64,000 bases of DNA. Origin: an uncultured Bacteroidales bacterium (GTDB lineage: Bacteria > Bacteroidota > Bacteroidia > Bacteroidales > Paludibacteraceae). The stretch covers positions 190,545 to 254,544 of the forward strand of contig CADCEV010000002.1 of assembly GCA_902800525.1 (NCBI GenBank). The letters run 5' to 3'. The translations under genes and the position numbers were made by a program. Position 1 is the stretch's first letter; each line of letters begins with the position of its first letter. The notes beneath the pieces are model-generated. The model saw nothing but the letters and a program-made list of their open reading frames with translations, did not search any database and was not told where the DNA came from. Positions 1 to 11,100 of this stretch are shown in pieces.

Positions 1-2057
1 CGGTGATCAAACAGGGCAACGACACCATTGCTTGTCTCAAGACCGTTCCTAACGGCGAGTTCGGTTCGGTGCGTTTGGGCAACTGGGCAACGGGCAGCGA
101 GTATGAGTCGATGACTTTCCATTACACGGTAGAGTCCAGTTCGATGGCCGTATTGTTGATTCATTATGCGATGGTATTGGAAAATCCGGACCATAGCGCA
201 GAGAGTCAGCCTCGTTTCACGCTGGATGTGTTGGACGAAGATACGGTGCCGATAGACACCAAATGCGCGAGTGTAGATTTCCACGCGCCGGCTCCCAAGG
301 AATGGGAAGATCCGGAAGTGAAGGCGTTATGGCATGTCAATAACTGGGTAGGTAATGCAAGCGGTTCTTCCTCCAACAGCCATGTCATTAACTGGCAGGA
401 TTGGAAGACGATTGGTATCAGTGTGGAGGATTATGTAGGTAAGACGCTGACGATCAAACTGACTTCGTACGATTGCGATCAGGGCGGGCACTTCGGTTAT
501 GCTTATTTTATGCTGAACTGCGTTCGCAGCGATGTGGACGGTCTGCCGTGGGGTGAGTTCTCAACGACGCGTATGTTCACTGCGCCGGAAGGTTTTGACT
601 ATGCATGGTTTGATAGACGTGATACGGAATTCAAAGATACGATAAACAACACGGATGAAAGGTATTCTCCGTATATTGCGGAGGGCGGTCGGTATCTCTA
701 TGTGCAGGAGAGTGATACGAATACCTATATGTGCCATGTGACGTATCCGACGAATGCGGAATGCGGTTATTGGTTCGACGCGAGCGGCAAACCGCATACT
801 CCAAAGGCGGAGTTGAAACTGCAATGGGAGCCGAAAGACTGCGAGAACGGTTACCGTTATTGGAACCGCTGCCATGTGCTGCTGACGAACCAGTTGACGG
901 GAGAGGAAGAGCACCGGTATGACAAACAATTAGATAACTGCTTTATCATTTTACCGGATGGTACGGAGGAGGCAATCGGTTATGATGACGAGGGCGTGTT
1001 TGTACCGATGGACCAAGAGGGCGGTACGGTTCGTTACGGCATACGAACCGTTATCTACGTCAACGACGAGTTGTTTGAAGACACGGAATGGTATGAACTG
1101 AAAATACCGGCCATCGGTCCACTGGAGACGCATCTCTATGACTCTGTTTGCAAGGGTCAGTCGGTTATTTTCCCCGAGAACTCGCGCTACAAACGCTCGG
1201 AACCGGGTATCTATTACGACTCGCTCTACTCGCTCGTGACGGGATGCGACAGCGTGGTAATGCTCCATCTCTTTGTGCATCAGCCTATAGAGGTGACGGT
1301 CTTTGATACCATCTGCCCGGGAAGCACTTACACTTTTGCCGGAAAGGATTGCACCCTGCCCGGCGTCTATAAAGGACTCTTTACCAGCGAGGTAACCCAC
1401 TGTGACAGCCTCGTGACGCTCCAACTTCATGTGGCGCCAACCCCCTCGGTGAAACTCCTTTCCGAACAACTCTGCTCCGACGCGCCGCTAACGTATATCC
1501 TCACGGACGGATTCTATGTGGACAGTATGCGTATCCGGATAGAAGACCGACTGGACACTTGCGCGTACATGCGCAGAGACGATGCACAGATGCTGATTAA
1601 CCTTAGAAACAAAGATATAGGCACGCATACTTCTATCGTCCAATGGACCATGCCTTGGTGTGAAACCGTCTGGACCGATACCCTCAGTTTCGGCGTCAGC
1701 CTCTCTTCCAACGTCGTGGAACTGCACTTCGAAGACATGCTGGTGTTCTATAGCGCGGACTATAACGGCGGTCTGGAGGTCGTTTCCTATCAATGGTATC
1801 GCAACGGAGAACTCATACCCGGAGCTACCAAATCGTATTACCAGGAGGACGGACTCGATGTCAATGCGGAATATACGATCCGGGTAACGCTTGCCGATGG
1901 TTCGGAAACGTGGGTATGTCCTTTTGTGCCGGCTACGCTGGATGTGGAACTGCTTGGCCCGCCGGATAGGCAAACTTACAAAGTGCTCCGGAACGGACAA
2001 CTCACCATCGTCTGTCACGGACGCGGATATGACCTCTTGGGCAGACCGGTAAAATGA
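1..2057 (+). CDS. Large secreted protein, 5' end missing (T9SS cargo)
   Basis: The reading frame is open from the first base and has no credible start, so the gene begins upstream of the window. The visible part closely parallels the second half of the next gene (shared pattern LKTVP..., then FGYAYF, then APxGFxYxW), so the two are tandem paralogs. Around 1120-1440 lie two short Cys-containing repeats of the form CxGxxYxF...GCDSxVxLxLxV. An Ig/PKD-like module with a SYQWYRNG motif lies near 1735-1900. The last 26 residues (about 1975-2054) form the short tail (K-V-L-R-N-G, then a Y..LG..VK ending) shared by six proteins of this window. It is inferred to be exported by the T9SS; no enzymatic motif was seen. 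Confidence 0.8.
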   Translation, partial: VIKQGNDTIACLKTVPNGEFGSVRLGNWATGSEYESMTFHYTVESSSMAVLLIHYAMVLENPDHSAESQPRFTLDVLDEDTVPIDTKCASVDFHAPAPKEWEDPEVKALWHVNNWVGNASGSSSNSHVINWQDWKTIGISVEDYVGKTLTIKLTSYDCDQGGHFGYAYFMLNCVRSDVDGLPWGEFSTTRMFTAPEGFDYAWFDRRDTEFKDTINNTDERYSPYIAEGGRYLYVQESDTNTYMCHVTYPTNAECGYWFDASGKPHTPKAELKLQWEPKDCENGYRYWNRCHVLLTNQLTGEEEHRYDKQLDNCFIILPDGTEEAIGYDDEGVFVPMDQEGGTVRYGIRTVIYVNDELFEDTEWYELKIPAIGPLETHLYDSVCKGQSVIFPENSRYKRSEPGIYYDSLYSLVTGCDSVVMLHLFVHQPIEVTVFDTICPGSTYTFAGKDCTLPGVYKGLFTSEVTHCDSLVTLQLHVAPTPSVKLLSEQLCSDAPLTYILTDGFYVDSMRIRIEDRLDTCAYMRRDDAQMLINLRNKDIGTHTSIVQWTMPWCETVWTDTLSFGVSLSSNVVELHFEDMLVFYSADYNGGLEVVSYQWYRNGELIPGATKSYYQEDGLDVNAEYTIRVTLADGSETWVCPFVPATLDVELLGPPDRQTYKVLRNGQLTIVCHGRGYDLLGRPVK

Positions 2058-2107
2058 AAGAATTAGTTGTTAAAAGGTTAATTAGTGAACAAAAAACTGA
2101 ACCCCGA

Positions 2108-5100
2108 ATGTTGAAGAAATTATCATACATATGGATTGCGCTGGCAATAACTGCTACAGCTGCTGCTCAACTGCCGCATAATTATTATTGCGACTTTGAG
2201 AACGAGGCGGAGAATGTCCTTTGGACACTCAACAAGCCCAAGAATGAAAACTACGAATGGTCTAACCAATGGGCTATTGGTACCGCAGAAGCCGAATCCG
2301 GTTCAAATAGCATGTATATATCTACGGACGGAGGAGCGACGTCCGGATATGTAGCCACTTCCAGTATCGTGATTGCATGGCGTGAACTTACTTTGGATGC
2401 CGGTGAGTATGATCTGACTTTTGATTGGAAAAACGTAGGTGACTCCATGCGCGCTACAATGCTTGTGGCTTGGGTTCCGGAAAGCGATTTTGATGATGTA
2501 TGGTGCTCTAAAAACACTAACTATAAGGTGCAGAAATGGATAAATAACAATATGCTTCGATGCTACGGTTCGGAGTTGTTCGGCGGAGCTTCCGTTTGGA
2601 CGCATTCTCTCACACATCTCACGTCTGATGGTAAACCTCACCGCTTGGTATTTCTATATTTGACAAGTGTAGGTGTGCAGTGTAACCCTCCGGCCGCATG
2701 TGTAGATAATATCCATATCGCATCCAACGCATGTGGAGAACCTAAGAATAGGAGAATCGGTTTAGTGGATCGTATTGTATCTCTTTCATGGGAGAGTACC
2801 GCAGAGAAATTCAATATCAAGTTTATTAAGATTGGAGATGCGCAAGCCAAACCGATTGTCTTCACCGGTGTGACCGGGAATAGTGCGACTTATTCTATCG
2901 AGACGGGAGTATATAACGTGTATATCCAATGTGTCTGCAACGGAGAGGAAAGTGTATGGTATGAATTCCCAGTTGTCATTGTTCAGGACCATTTGTGTTT
3001 CAATTATCTAAGTCTAACCGACGAGCGTTGCTCGTTTTCCATGGAGACGGCGAGTGATTACCACGATAACGATCCTCTTATGCAACCTGGGAAAATAGAC
3101 TATGGTTTTACTTCCATGTATAGTCGTCATACGCTCCATTATCGTCCGGAGGAATACGATGCGCGTACGATAGGTTCCATTGATAGCAAAGGCAATCCGG
3201 TAGGACCGCTTAAGACTGTGCCCGCGGATGCTTTAGCATCCGTTCGTATCGGCAGCTGGGAGAACGCGGCACGAGTAGCACGAATCGAATATGAATTCAC
3301 GGTGGATGCTAAAGAGGCCAGTGTTCTGATGTTGCAATATGCTTTGGTTTTGCAATCTTCCGGTCATGGAGAGCAAGACCGTCCTCGTCTGACCATCGAT
3401 ATCATAGATGCCGCTACAAAAAAAGCACTCAGCACATGTACAACGGTCGATCTGGCGGCGCAGACCAGTGGTGACGGATGGTATCGCGTTCCGATGGATG
3501 CCAACCCGATTATTGAAACCGCCCAGGATGTATGTTGGCGTGATTGGACAACGCTGGGACTCAACCTTGCTGACTTTGACAAGAAACAGGTGAAAGTGAT
3601 TATCACCGCTATCGGTTGTACCGCTTCTGTGCACTACGGCTATGCCTATTTCACGCTCACCTGTACTACCGGTCAGATACGTGGACTCCAGTGCGGATGG
3701 ACTCCGACGAACGAGTTCATCGCGCCGGATGGTTTCAATTATAGATGGTATCTCGTAGAAGATCCTACAACCACTCTGAGTACCGAACAGGTGTATCCGG
3801 TGGATTACCGCGACACGCGTGATTATGCCGTGGATGTGATCTATAAGTCGAATGACCAATGCAGATTCACGCTGACGGCGAATGCTATTCCGCGTTTCCC
3901 TATTCCGCAAGCTACCTACAAATTGGAACAGCACGATTGTGGCAATTATATCACTTTCACGAATACCAGCCATATCCGTACACGCAACTGGGTTACGGGA
4001 CAGGAGACGGATACGCCCTTCCCGCCGGAGTATATCGTTTGGGATTTTGGCGGTTTGGACCCGGAAGGACTGAATACCGCGGAGACTTTATGGAATCCGT
4101 CATTCCAACTGCCGGACGAAGAAGCCGACTACCATTTCCGGCTGTACGCAGGTGTGGGCTTATGCGACAGCGTGCAGGAGTTTCATATCCATGTGCCGCG
4201 TGTCGGTGTAGATTCCGTCTTTGGCACCAAGCAGTTATGCGAGGGAGATATCTATCAGCATCAAGGGAAATATTTCTCCACCGACACGGTTTTGGTTGAA
4301 AAAGATGTGAACGTAGCCGGATGCGACAGTTTCTATATCATGACTCTGCGTTTCGTGGATGCCATCCGCGATACGGTGGACGCTATCATTCAGGATGGAG
4401 ACACCTTTACCGTAGGTCCGCAGCAGTTTACGCAAACGGGCGACTATATGGTTACGATGCGGTCTCTATCCGGATGCGACAGTATCGTAACCCTGCATCT
4501 GATAGTGAACGAACGTCTGGAGATGGAACTTCTCTCCGTAGAGAGCCCTTGCCCCGAAGATCCCTCTTTCCTTATAGAAGCGCACGCGCGTAAAGGGAAA
4601 CCGGATTCTTATACACTCACTTTTGCCGAACCGGCTCAAGAGCAGGGACTGATGCCTCAGACCGGAAAACTAACCGGCGGACCCGACTACACCATCACCG
4701 TTCCGCTTCCTAAAAACCTCCAACCGGGCTATTACCCCTTCACCTTGCGCTTTGACAGTAAGGATAACGGGCCGGTCGAACTGACCTCAGAAATGGCGCT
4801 CCGCTATTCCGCTACCCTCATTCAGCAGCGGTGGGATGATGTATTGGGCATCCTCAATGCGGACTACAACGGCGGACTGACTTTCGCTTCATACCAATGG
4901 TACAAGAATGGCATTTTGATTGAAGGCGCAACGGAACCCTTCCTCTATGAGGAGAACAAACTGAAACCTAACGACGAATATACGGTCGAACTGTTGCAAC
5001 AGGGAGAAGAAAGACCCCTCGCAACCTGCGCCTATAAAATCCCTCAAACTTCAATCCCGCAGGCTCCGACAAGACAGAAAGTGATACAAAATAACAATAT

Positions 5101-5164
5101 ATACATCATAATCGATGGGCGGACTTATAATGCCCAGGGTGTATTAGTGAACTTTATTTATTAA
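2108..5164 (+). CDS. Secreted multidomain protein, tandem paralog of upstream gene
   Basis: About 1018 residues. An ATG at 2054 overlaps the previous stop, but the ATG at 2108 is preferred because it starts directly with a signal peptide (MLKKLSYIWIALAI, cleavage near AAAQ). The N-terminal module resembles a jelly-roll/MAM-like fold (YYCDFENEAENVLW, DLTFDWK) followed by an FN3-like stretch. The middle repeats the module seen in the upstream gene, and a PKD-like stretch precedes two GCDS-type short repeats near 4230-4510. An Ig-like SYQWYKNG module and the short C-terminal tail (QKVIQNN...YNAQG) close the protein. The next gene starts 17 nt downstream, which suggests one transcript. Function is unknown; an extracellular structural or adhesive role is an inference from the modules only. 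Confidence 0.85.
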   Translation: MLKKLSYIWIALAITATAAAQLPHNYYCDFENEAENVLWTLNKPKNENYEWSNQWAIGTAEAESGSNSMYISTDGGATSGYVATSSIVIAWRELTLDAGEYDLTFDWKNVGDSMRATMLVAWVPESDFDDVWCSKNTNYKVQKWINNNMLRCYGSELFGGASVWTHSLTHLTSDGKPHRLVFLYLTSVGVQCNPPAACVDNIHIASNACGEPKNRRIGLVDRIVSLSWESTAEKFNIKFIKIGDAQAKPIVFTGVTGNSATYSIETGVYNVYIQCVCNGEESVWYEFPVVIVQDHLCFNYLSLTDERCSFSMETASDYHDNDPLMQPGKIDYGFTSMYSRHTLHYRPEEYDARTIGSIDSKGNPVGPLKTVPADALASVRIGSWENAARVARIEYEFTVDAKEASVLMLQYALVLQSSGHGEQDRPRLTIDIIDAATKKALSTCTTVDLAAQTSGDGWYRVPMDANPIIETAQDVCWRDWTTLGLNLADFDKKQVKVIITAIGCTASVHYGYAYFTLTCTTGQIRGLQCGWTPTNEFIAPDGFNYRWYLVEDPTTTLSTEQVYPVDYRDTRDYAVDVIYKSNDQCRFTLTANAIPRFPIPQATYKLEQHDCGNYITFTNTSHIRTRNWVTGQETDTPFPPEYIVWDFGGLDPEGLNTAETLWNPSFQLPDEEADYHFRLYAGVGLCDSVQEFHIHVPRVGVDSVFGTKQLCEGDIYQHQGKYFSTDTVLVEKDVNVAGCDSFYIMTLRFVDAIRDTVDAIIQDGDTFTVGPQQFTQTGDYMVTMRSLSGCDSIVTLHLIVNERLEMELLSVESPCPEDPSFLIEAHARKGKPDSYTLTFAEPAQEQGLMPQTGKLTGGPDYTITVPLPKNLQPGYYPFTLRFDSKDNGPVELTSEMALRYSATLIQQRWDDVLGILNADYNGGLTFASYQWYKNGILIEGATEPFLYEENKLKPNDEYTVELLQQGEERPLATCAYKIPQTSIPQAPTRQKVIQNNNIYIIIDGRTYNAQGVLVNFIY

Positions 5165-5181
5165 CTAAAACCAAAAAGCTT

Positions 5182-8100
5182 ATGAAACGATTTTTTACTC
5201 GTTGGCTGTTGATGACAGCGCTTATGGTAATGAGCATCACGACAGCGGTAGCACAAAAATCTGTGCTCGACGAGAGTTTCGAAAGTGGCAACAAGCCGGC
5301 AAATTGGACGGCAGGCGAGTACTGGGATTTCAGTGTAGGCTCTGTCCGGTTCAATGCACCGTTCTTAGACGGTGTAGACACCTTGTTTAGCCCGATGCTG
5401 AATATCAGCAGTTTGGACAACAAACCGTCTGTTGCTATCTCTTATTCACTGGCTCTAAACGGAGATAAGGTGAATGAACTCCAAATCCTGTATCGTACAG
5501 CGCAAAACGAAGCATGGTCTAAATTGACCACTTTTGATGCTGCTACGGACGGTAGTGTGAATTGGAAGGGTGAACTTCCTACCGGTCTGGAAAACGTGCA
5601 AATCGCTATCGTCGGTGCGTATAAGTTGGGTGGTGAAACTCACGTCTATCGTTTGGCTGTAGAGAATAAAACGGAAGCTGCAGCTACTCCGACAGGTCTG
5701 AGAATCGAAGACTTGACGACGACAAGCACGACCATCTATTGGGATGATTGTAAAAGCGTTATGTTCGTTCAGTACAATCTTTTGGTCAGCAGTACTCCTT
5801 TGACTGCATTTGATGCAGGTGCGGACATCGTAAATGAAAAGGGTACGGGATGGAAGAAAAAGTACTACGAATTGGAGGATTTGAATCCCAACACCTCTTA
5901 TTATGTCTACCTGCAATATGATTGCGGTGACGGCGATGTATCGCCTTGGGCAGAGATGAATTTCCGTACCCCGTGCGAAGCTGTCAGCATACCATATGCA
6001 GAGAATTTCGAATCCGGCGAAGCAAATTGTTGCACGTTGATAGGTACTTCCGTTTCGGCAGAGTACCCGTACAACAGTACCAAGTCCCTTAAATCCTATT
6101 CGGCTAAGGGCGAGAGTAACTACTTTATTTTGCCGGAACTGAGCAGTGCTATTGATGTCAAAGGTTGCCAGATTTCGTTCATGGCAGCAGCTTTGGATGG
6201 TGGTAATACCTATGCACGCACCGTAACAATCGGTGTTTGTACGAGTCCTGACGGAGAGAGTTTTACGGCGGTAAAAACGCTTGATTTGCCGAAAGGCCGT
6301 ACATGGGAATCGATCGTTGTATCGCTTAGCGGTTATGCCGGAACGGGTAAGTGTGTCGCTCTGCGCTTCGGCAATGATGACAAAGCCAACCGACTCTTTG
6401 TGGACAATATCCGTATTGAGAATGCAACGGAATGTCCCAAACCCATATTTACCGAAGCGTGTGAGATTACTTCGAATTCTGCGAAACTGAAATGGAAAGA
6501 AGCGGGCAATGCCTCGGAATGGAATCTTGTTCTATCCACCAAGCCGCTTTCCGATCCGGAAGACTTATTAGGCAAAGCAGATGCATCGAAAGGTGAGTAT
6601 GCCGGTTCCGCCGCTACTAATCCTTATACGGCTACTAACTTGCTGCCCAATACAACGTACTATGCCTATGTAACTGCAGGTTGCGGTAGTAGCGAATGGA
6701 CCAGTGCCATTGAATTTACCACAAGCAAATCGGTCACGATACCTTTCTCTGAGAACTTCGACCGTTTTGATGCAGATTTCTATACCAATGACGTGAATGC
6801 CATTCCGGAAGGATGGTTGGCAGGAGCGCGCGGTATGAATCCGAATCATTCATCCGATAAACCGGAATATTCATACTATGATAAAGAAAGAGATGTCAAT
6901 GTTCCTTTCGTAAGCACTGCTTATGGACATGGAGAATCAGCGTATAAGTCTGCTTCCTTGAAGTTAATAACGGATCTATTGTCTACAACTACTGTGCAGA
7001 ACGGAGGTTATGTTATGTTACCGGCTATGCCGCAAACTCTCAAGGATCTAAAGATAACTTTCTGGGCATATATGCCATCCAAGGCAGGTGTATATGTTCG
7101 TGTTGGAGCCGCAAAGTCTCAAACCAAAGATTTGGATAAAGGCAAACAATTTGGCGAGAATATTACGCTGATTGACTCTGTGCTGGTTACAACTCCCGAT
7201 GTATGGACGAAATATACCATCAAGTTGGATAAATATACAGGCACTGCACGTTACCTTGTCCTCAATCTGATGCCTACGGCAAGCACCGATAATAATGATG
7301 GAGCAGGCTCTTCTGTGTGCGTAGCATACATTGACGACATCTCGATTGACGAGATTGGAACCTGCGGTGAAGTTCATAATCTTACTACCGAGACCACTTC
7401 CGGTTCTATCAAACTGACATGGGAAACTACGTCAACTGTTACGAATACTTTCCGTGTAAAAGTAGCAACAAAGCAAATTGATCCTACAACCGAGAACGGC
7501 GATGTAGTGGCGAATAAGAGCGTAACGGGTAAGAGCTTTAATGCAACCGGTCTGAAAGTAGCTACGGATTATTATTTCTATGTCACTCCTGCTTGTGAGG
7601 AGATATGGGAAGAGAATATAGCAACCACCAATAGCACGTTGTCTGTACCATTCTTCACGGATTTCTCCGGTGAAGTGATCGGCAAAGTGGCAACTCGTGG
7701 TCCTAAGGGATGGACAAAAGGTAATGTCAATCAAACTTCCATAGGAACATATGCGTATGTGCCCTATCTGACCGTAGATAAAAGTGATACTATCGCAAAC
7801 CCGCCATATGGAGTATCTGCTCCGCAATTGTATTTCTATCAGACAAACACTTTAGCGCAAAACGGTGGTTATGTGATTACGCCCGAACTGGAAGGAGTGG
7901 ATGCTAAGGATGTGACGCTCACTTTCACTGGATATTATAATAGCACTTCTACCGGTGCTAACTATCCTGTTGATAATAGCAAATATGGTCGTTTGCAGAT
8001 AGGTGTAGTGAGCAATCCTTCGGATATCAAAGCAACATCCGCGAAACGTGTAGATGGTGTACAGAGAGTGGCTTCCGTTCGTTGCTCTGCTGGGAAGACT

Positions 8101-11100
8101 CCTGAAACGTTTATCGTTAAGATGCCGGCAGGTGTAACGGGTAAGTACATTGTCTTCTATTCTGACTCTACCAAGACGACAATAGCCGGTTTGAACAACT
8201 ACTTCAGTATTGACAATCTCTATATAGTAAAGAGCAGTGGTCCGCAAGTGATAACCGGTCTTTCTATATCAGAGATTTCGCAGACATCTGCTAAACTGAG
8301 TTGGACGGAGAATGGTAGCGCAACCAAGTGGAATGTCAAAGTATTTACATCCAAGCCCAATGACCCGGATGTAGATGAGCCGTTCAAATCGTTAACGGTA
8401 ACCTCAAAACCGACTACCATTACCGGTTTAACTCACTCTACACAGTATTTTGTATATGTGCAGGCGCAGGTAGGTGAGGAAAAAGGTTTCTGGGCATCGG
8501 ATGCTTTCTGGACCGCTACCGGTACATGGTCGCTGCCGTTTGTTGAGACCTTCAACAATTACGAAAAAGGTAGTGACACGAAAAATACATTGCCTGCATA
8601 TTACTCTATCGCCGGCTCTACCTCTCAGCCGTATGTAGAGAATGTACAGAGCAGTGCAGCAGGAGCATTGGATGGTCTTGCATTCCAATTGAAGACAACT
8701 ACTTCCAAGAAAATCAGCCAGTTGATATTCCCGGTCTTCAATCAACCTGTTAAGAATTTGCAATTGAGTTTATATGCACAGGGAACCGGATATATCAACT
8801 ATCAGACCTTTACCCTTGTTGGCGTAATGGAAGGCGATAACTTCATTGCTATCGATTCGTTCATGGTAAAGACGAAGACCGATTGGTACGAGTTCCAGTT
8901 TGACTTTAGCAAATACACTGGTTCGGGAACACAGATTGCCATTCAGCAGAATAGCGATGCAAGTAATCTAAATAAGAAAGAGGCTACATATATAGCTATT
9001 GACAATGTGAAGATTTCTGCTATTCCTGATTGCGGTCGTGTGAAAGATATTACGTTCAATAGTGTATCCGACAAGTCAGCTGTTGCTACATGGCAAGCCG
9101 TAAACGGCGAAAACGAATGGCGTATCAAGGTTAGCAACGGTATCTTGAAAGATCCTCAGACGCAAGATGGTAACATCCTTCCGGCAACAACCGTTACAAC
9201 GAATAGTCATTTGTTGGACGGCCTATATGACGATACGGATTACTATGTGTATGTACAGTCGAAGAAAGGTGATAATGTAGGTCAGTGGAGTGTGCCGACA
9301 TTATTGCATACAGCGTGCTCGCCTTTGGCATTGCCGGCTACATGGAACTTCGATAATTACAGTAATAACGATGTTATTCCTGGTAACGAGTGTATCTCCT
9401 TCGTGGGAGACTCCCGCGACTTGAAACAAGCAGCGTTCTCCTATAAGGTATCACCGCCGATGACAACACAAGGCGTAGCTCTTGCACAGGAAAAGGTTGC
9501 GGACAACAACTATCTGATCTTGCCGCTATTTGCAGAAGAAGACATGTCCAAACTGCAAGTTTCCATGAAGATTAGGACTGGCGGTACTACAGCATCGAAG
9601 AAGGACAATTTTGAAATAGGTATCATGTTGGATCCTACCGATGCTGCAACCTTCTTCCCGGTTCCGGATTGCTCCGAATCATTGACGCAACAAACCGCTA
9701 TTTATGACCGCACATATCCGCTGTCGAAATATGCTGGTGATGATAAGGGACGGTTTGGTCGATATATTGCAATCCATATATTGCCTACTACATCTGGAAC
9801 AACTTCTTCTGTTGGTAAGATCTACATCGATGACCTTTGCGTCGATTATATCCCGGCATGTGCAAAACCGGTTGATGTAGAAGCAAGCAATATCGATGAA
9901 GACGGCGCTACGCTGTCGTGGACGGCAGATGCAACCGATGCATCGTTTGACGTGCGTCTGCTGGCTTCGCCGGACGGCGATATCGACGAACCGCTTGTTC
10001 AGCAAATAGTCAACGGTGCAACAACCGTAGATTTGACGCTGAATAGCAATACGCAATACTACGCATTCGTGCGCAAGATATGCGATGTAAGCACCTTCAG
10101 CGATTGGAGTTTGGTATATTCGTTCCGCACCAGTTGCGGTACCGCACAAACCCTGCCGTACTCGGATGATTTCGAGGCGTATGCGACTAGTAAAGTACCG
10201 AATTGTTGGACGCAATACCTTGGTGATGGTAAAAAGGGAGGTCCTGTAGTATCCACATCTGCTAAACTCGATGGTGCTAACGGGTTGTCTGTAACGTACT
10301 CTACTGCAAGTACGGGTACTCCCCCGAAACAATACCCTGCCGGTATTATCACACCCAAACTGGATATCACCAGTCCGAGGGAATTGACTATCATTTTTGA
10401 TATGAAAGGATCTACGGCCGGAGCACAATTGCAAATAGATGCTGTTAAAACTCCTACTTCAACGGCAGCCGAGGATGTGGTAACCATCAAAACATTTACT
10501 ACAACCACTGCATGGGAAAAAGTATATTTGAAAGTATCCGAAGTTGAAAGTTATACTTCTAATAATGAGTTCCAATATATCCGGTTCATGCAACCGGCTA
10601 CGGGGAAGACCGTCTATATTGATAACTTGATTATTTCCAAAGATGCAATAGTTACTCTCCCTGTTTCCGGTTTAGCTCCTGTAGCTGTTTCGGATACATC
10701 GATATCGATCACCTTCCAAGAAGTAACTCCGGGTGTTGAGTCATGGCAAGTAGCGTACGGCAAGCATGGTGAGTTTGATAAACCGGCTAAGTCATATACG
10801 GGTACTATTATTGATGCGCAGGTATATACCATAAAAGGTTTGGCCGGCAACACGGAGTATGACATCTATGTTCGTGCCAACACTGCGACTGCGGCATGGG
10901 TAGGACCTGTTTCTGCCAAGACAGCAAATGCTCCTGCTTCTATACCGTATAGTTATGACTTTGCGGATGCAAATGAGAATGCAAACCTTTGGAGTTTTGT
11001 TAGCAGGAGTTCCGGCAATGACTTTATCATCGGTGATGCTGCGGCTTGTGGTGCAACCGGAGAGAAAGCACTGTATGTAACTAATGATGGTGCTTCGTAT

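Noticed and set aside
2054-2107. ATG at 2054 as the start of the second gene
   Set aside because: It would put 18 charged residues before a normal signal peptide; the ATG at 2108 gives a standard one.
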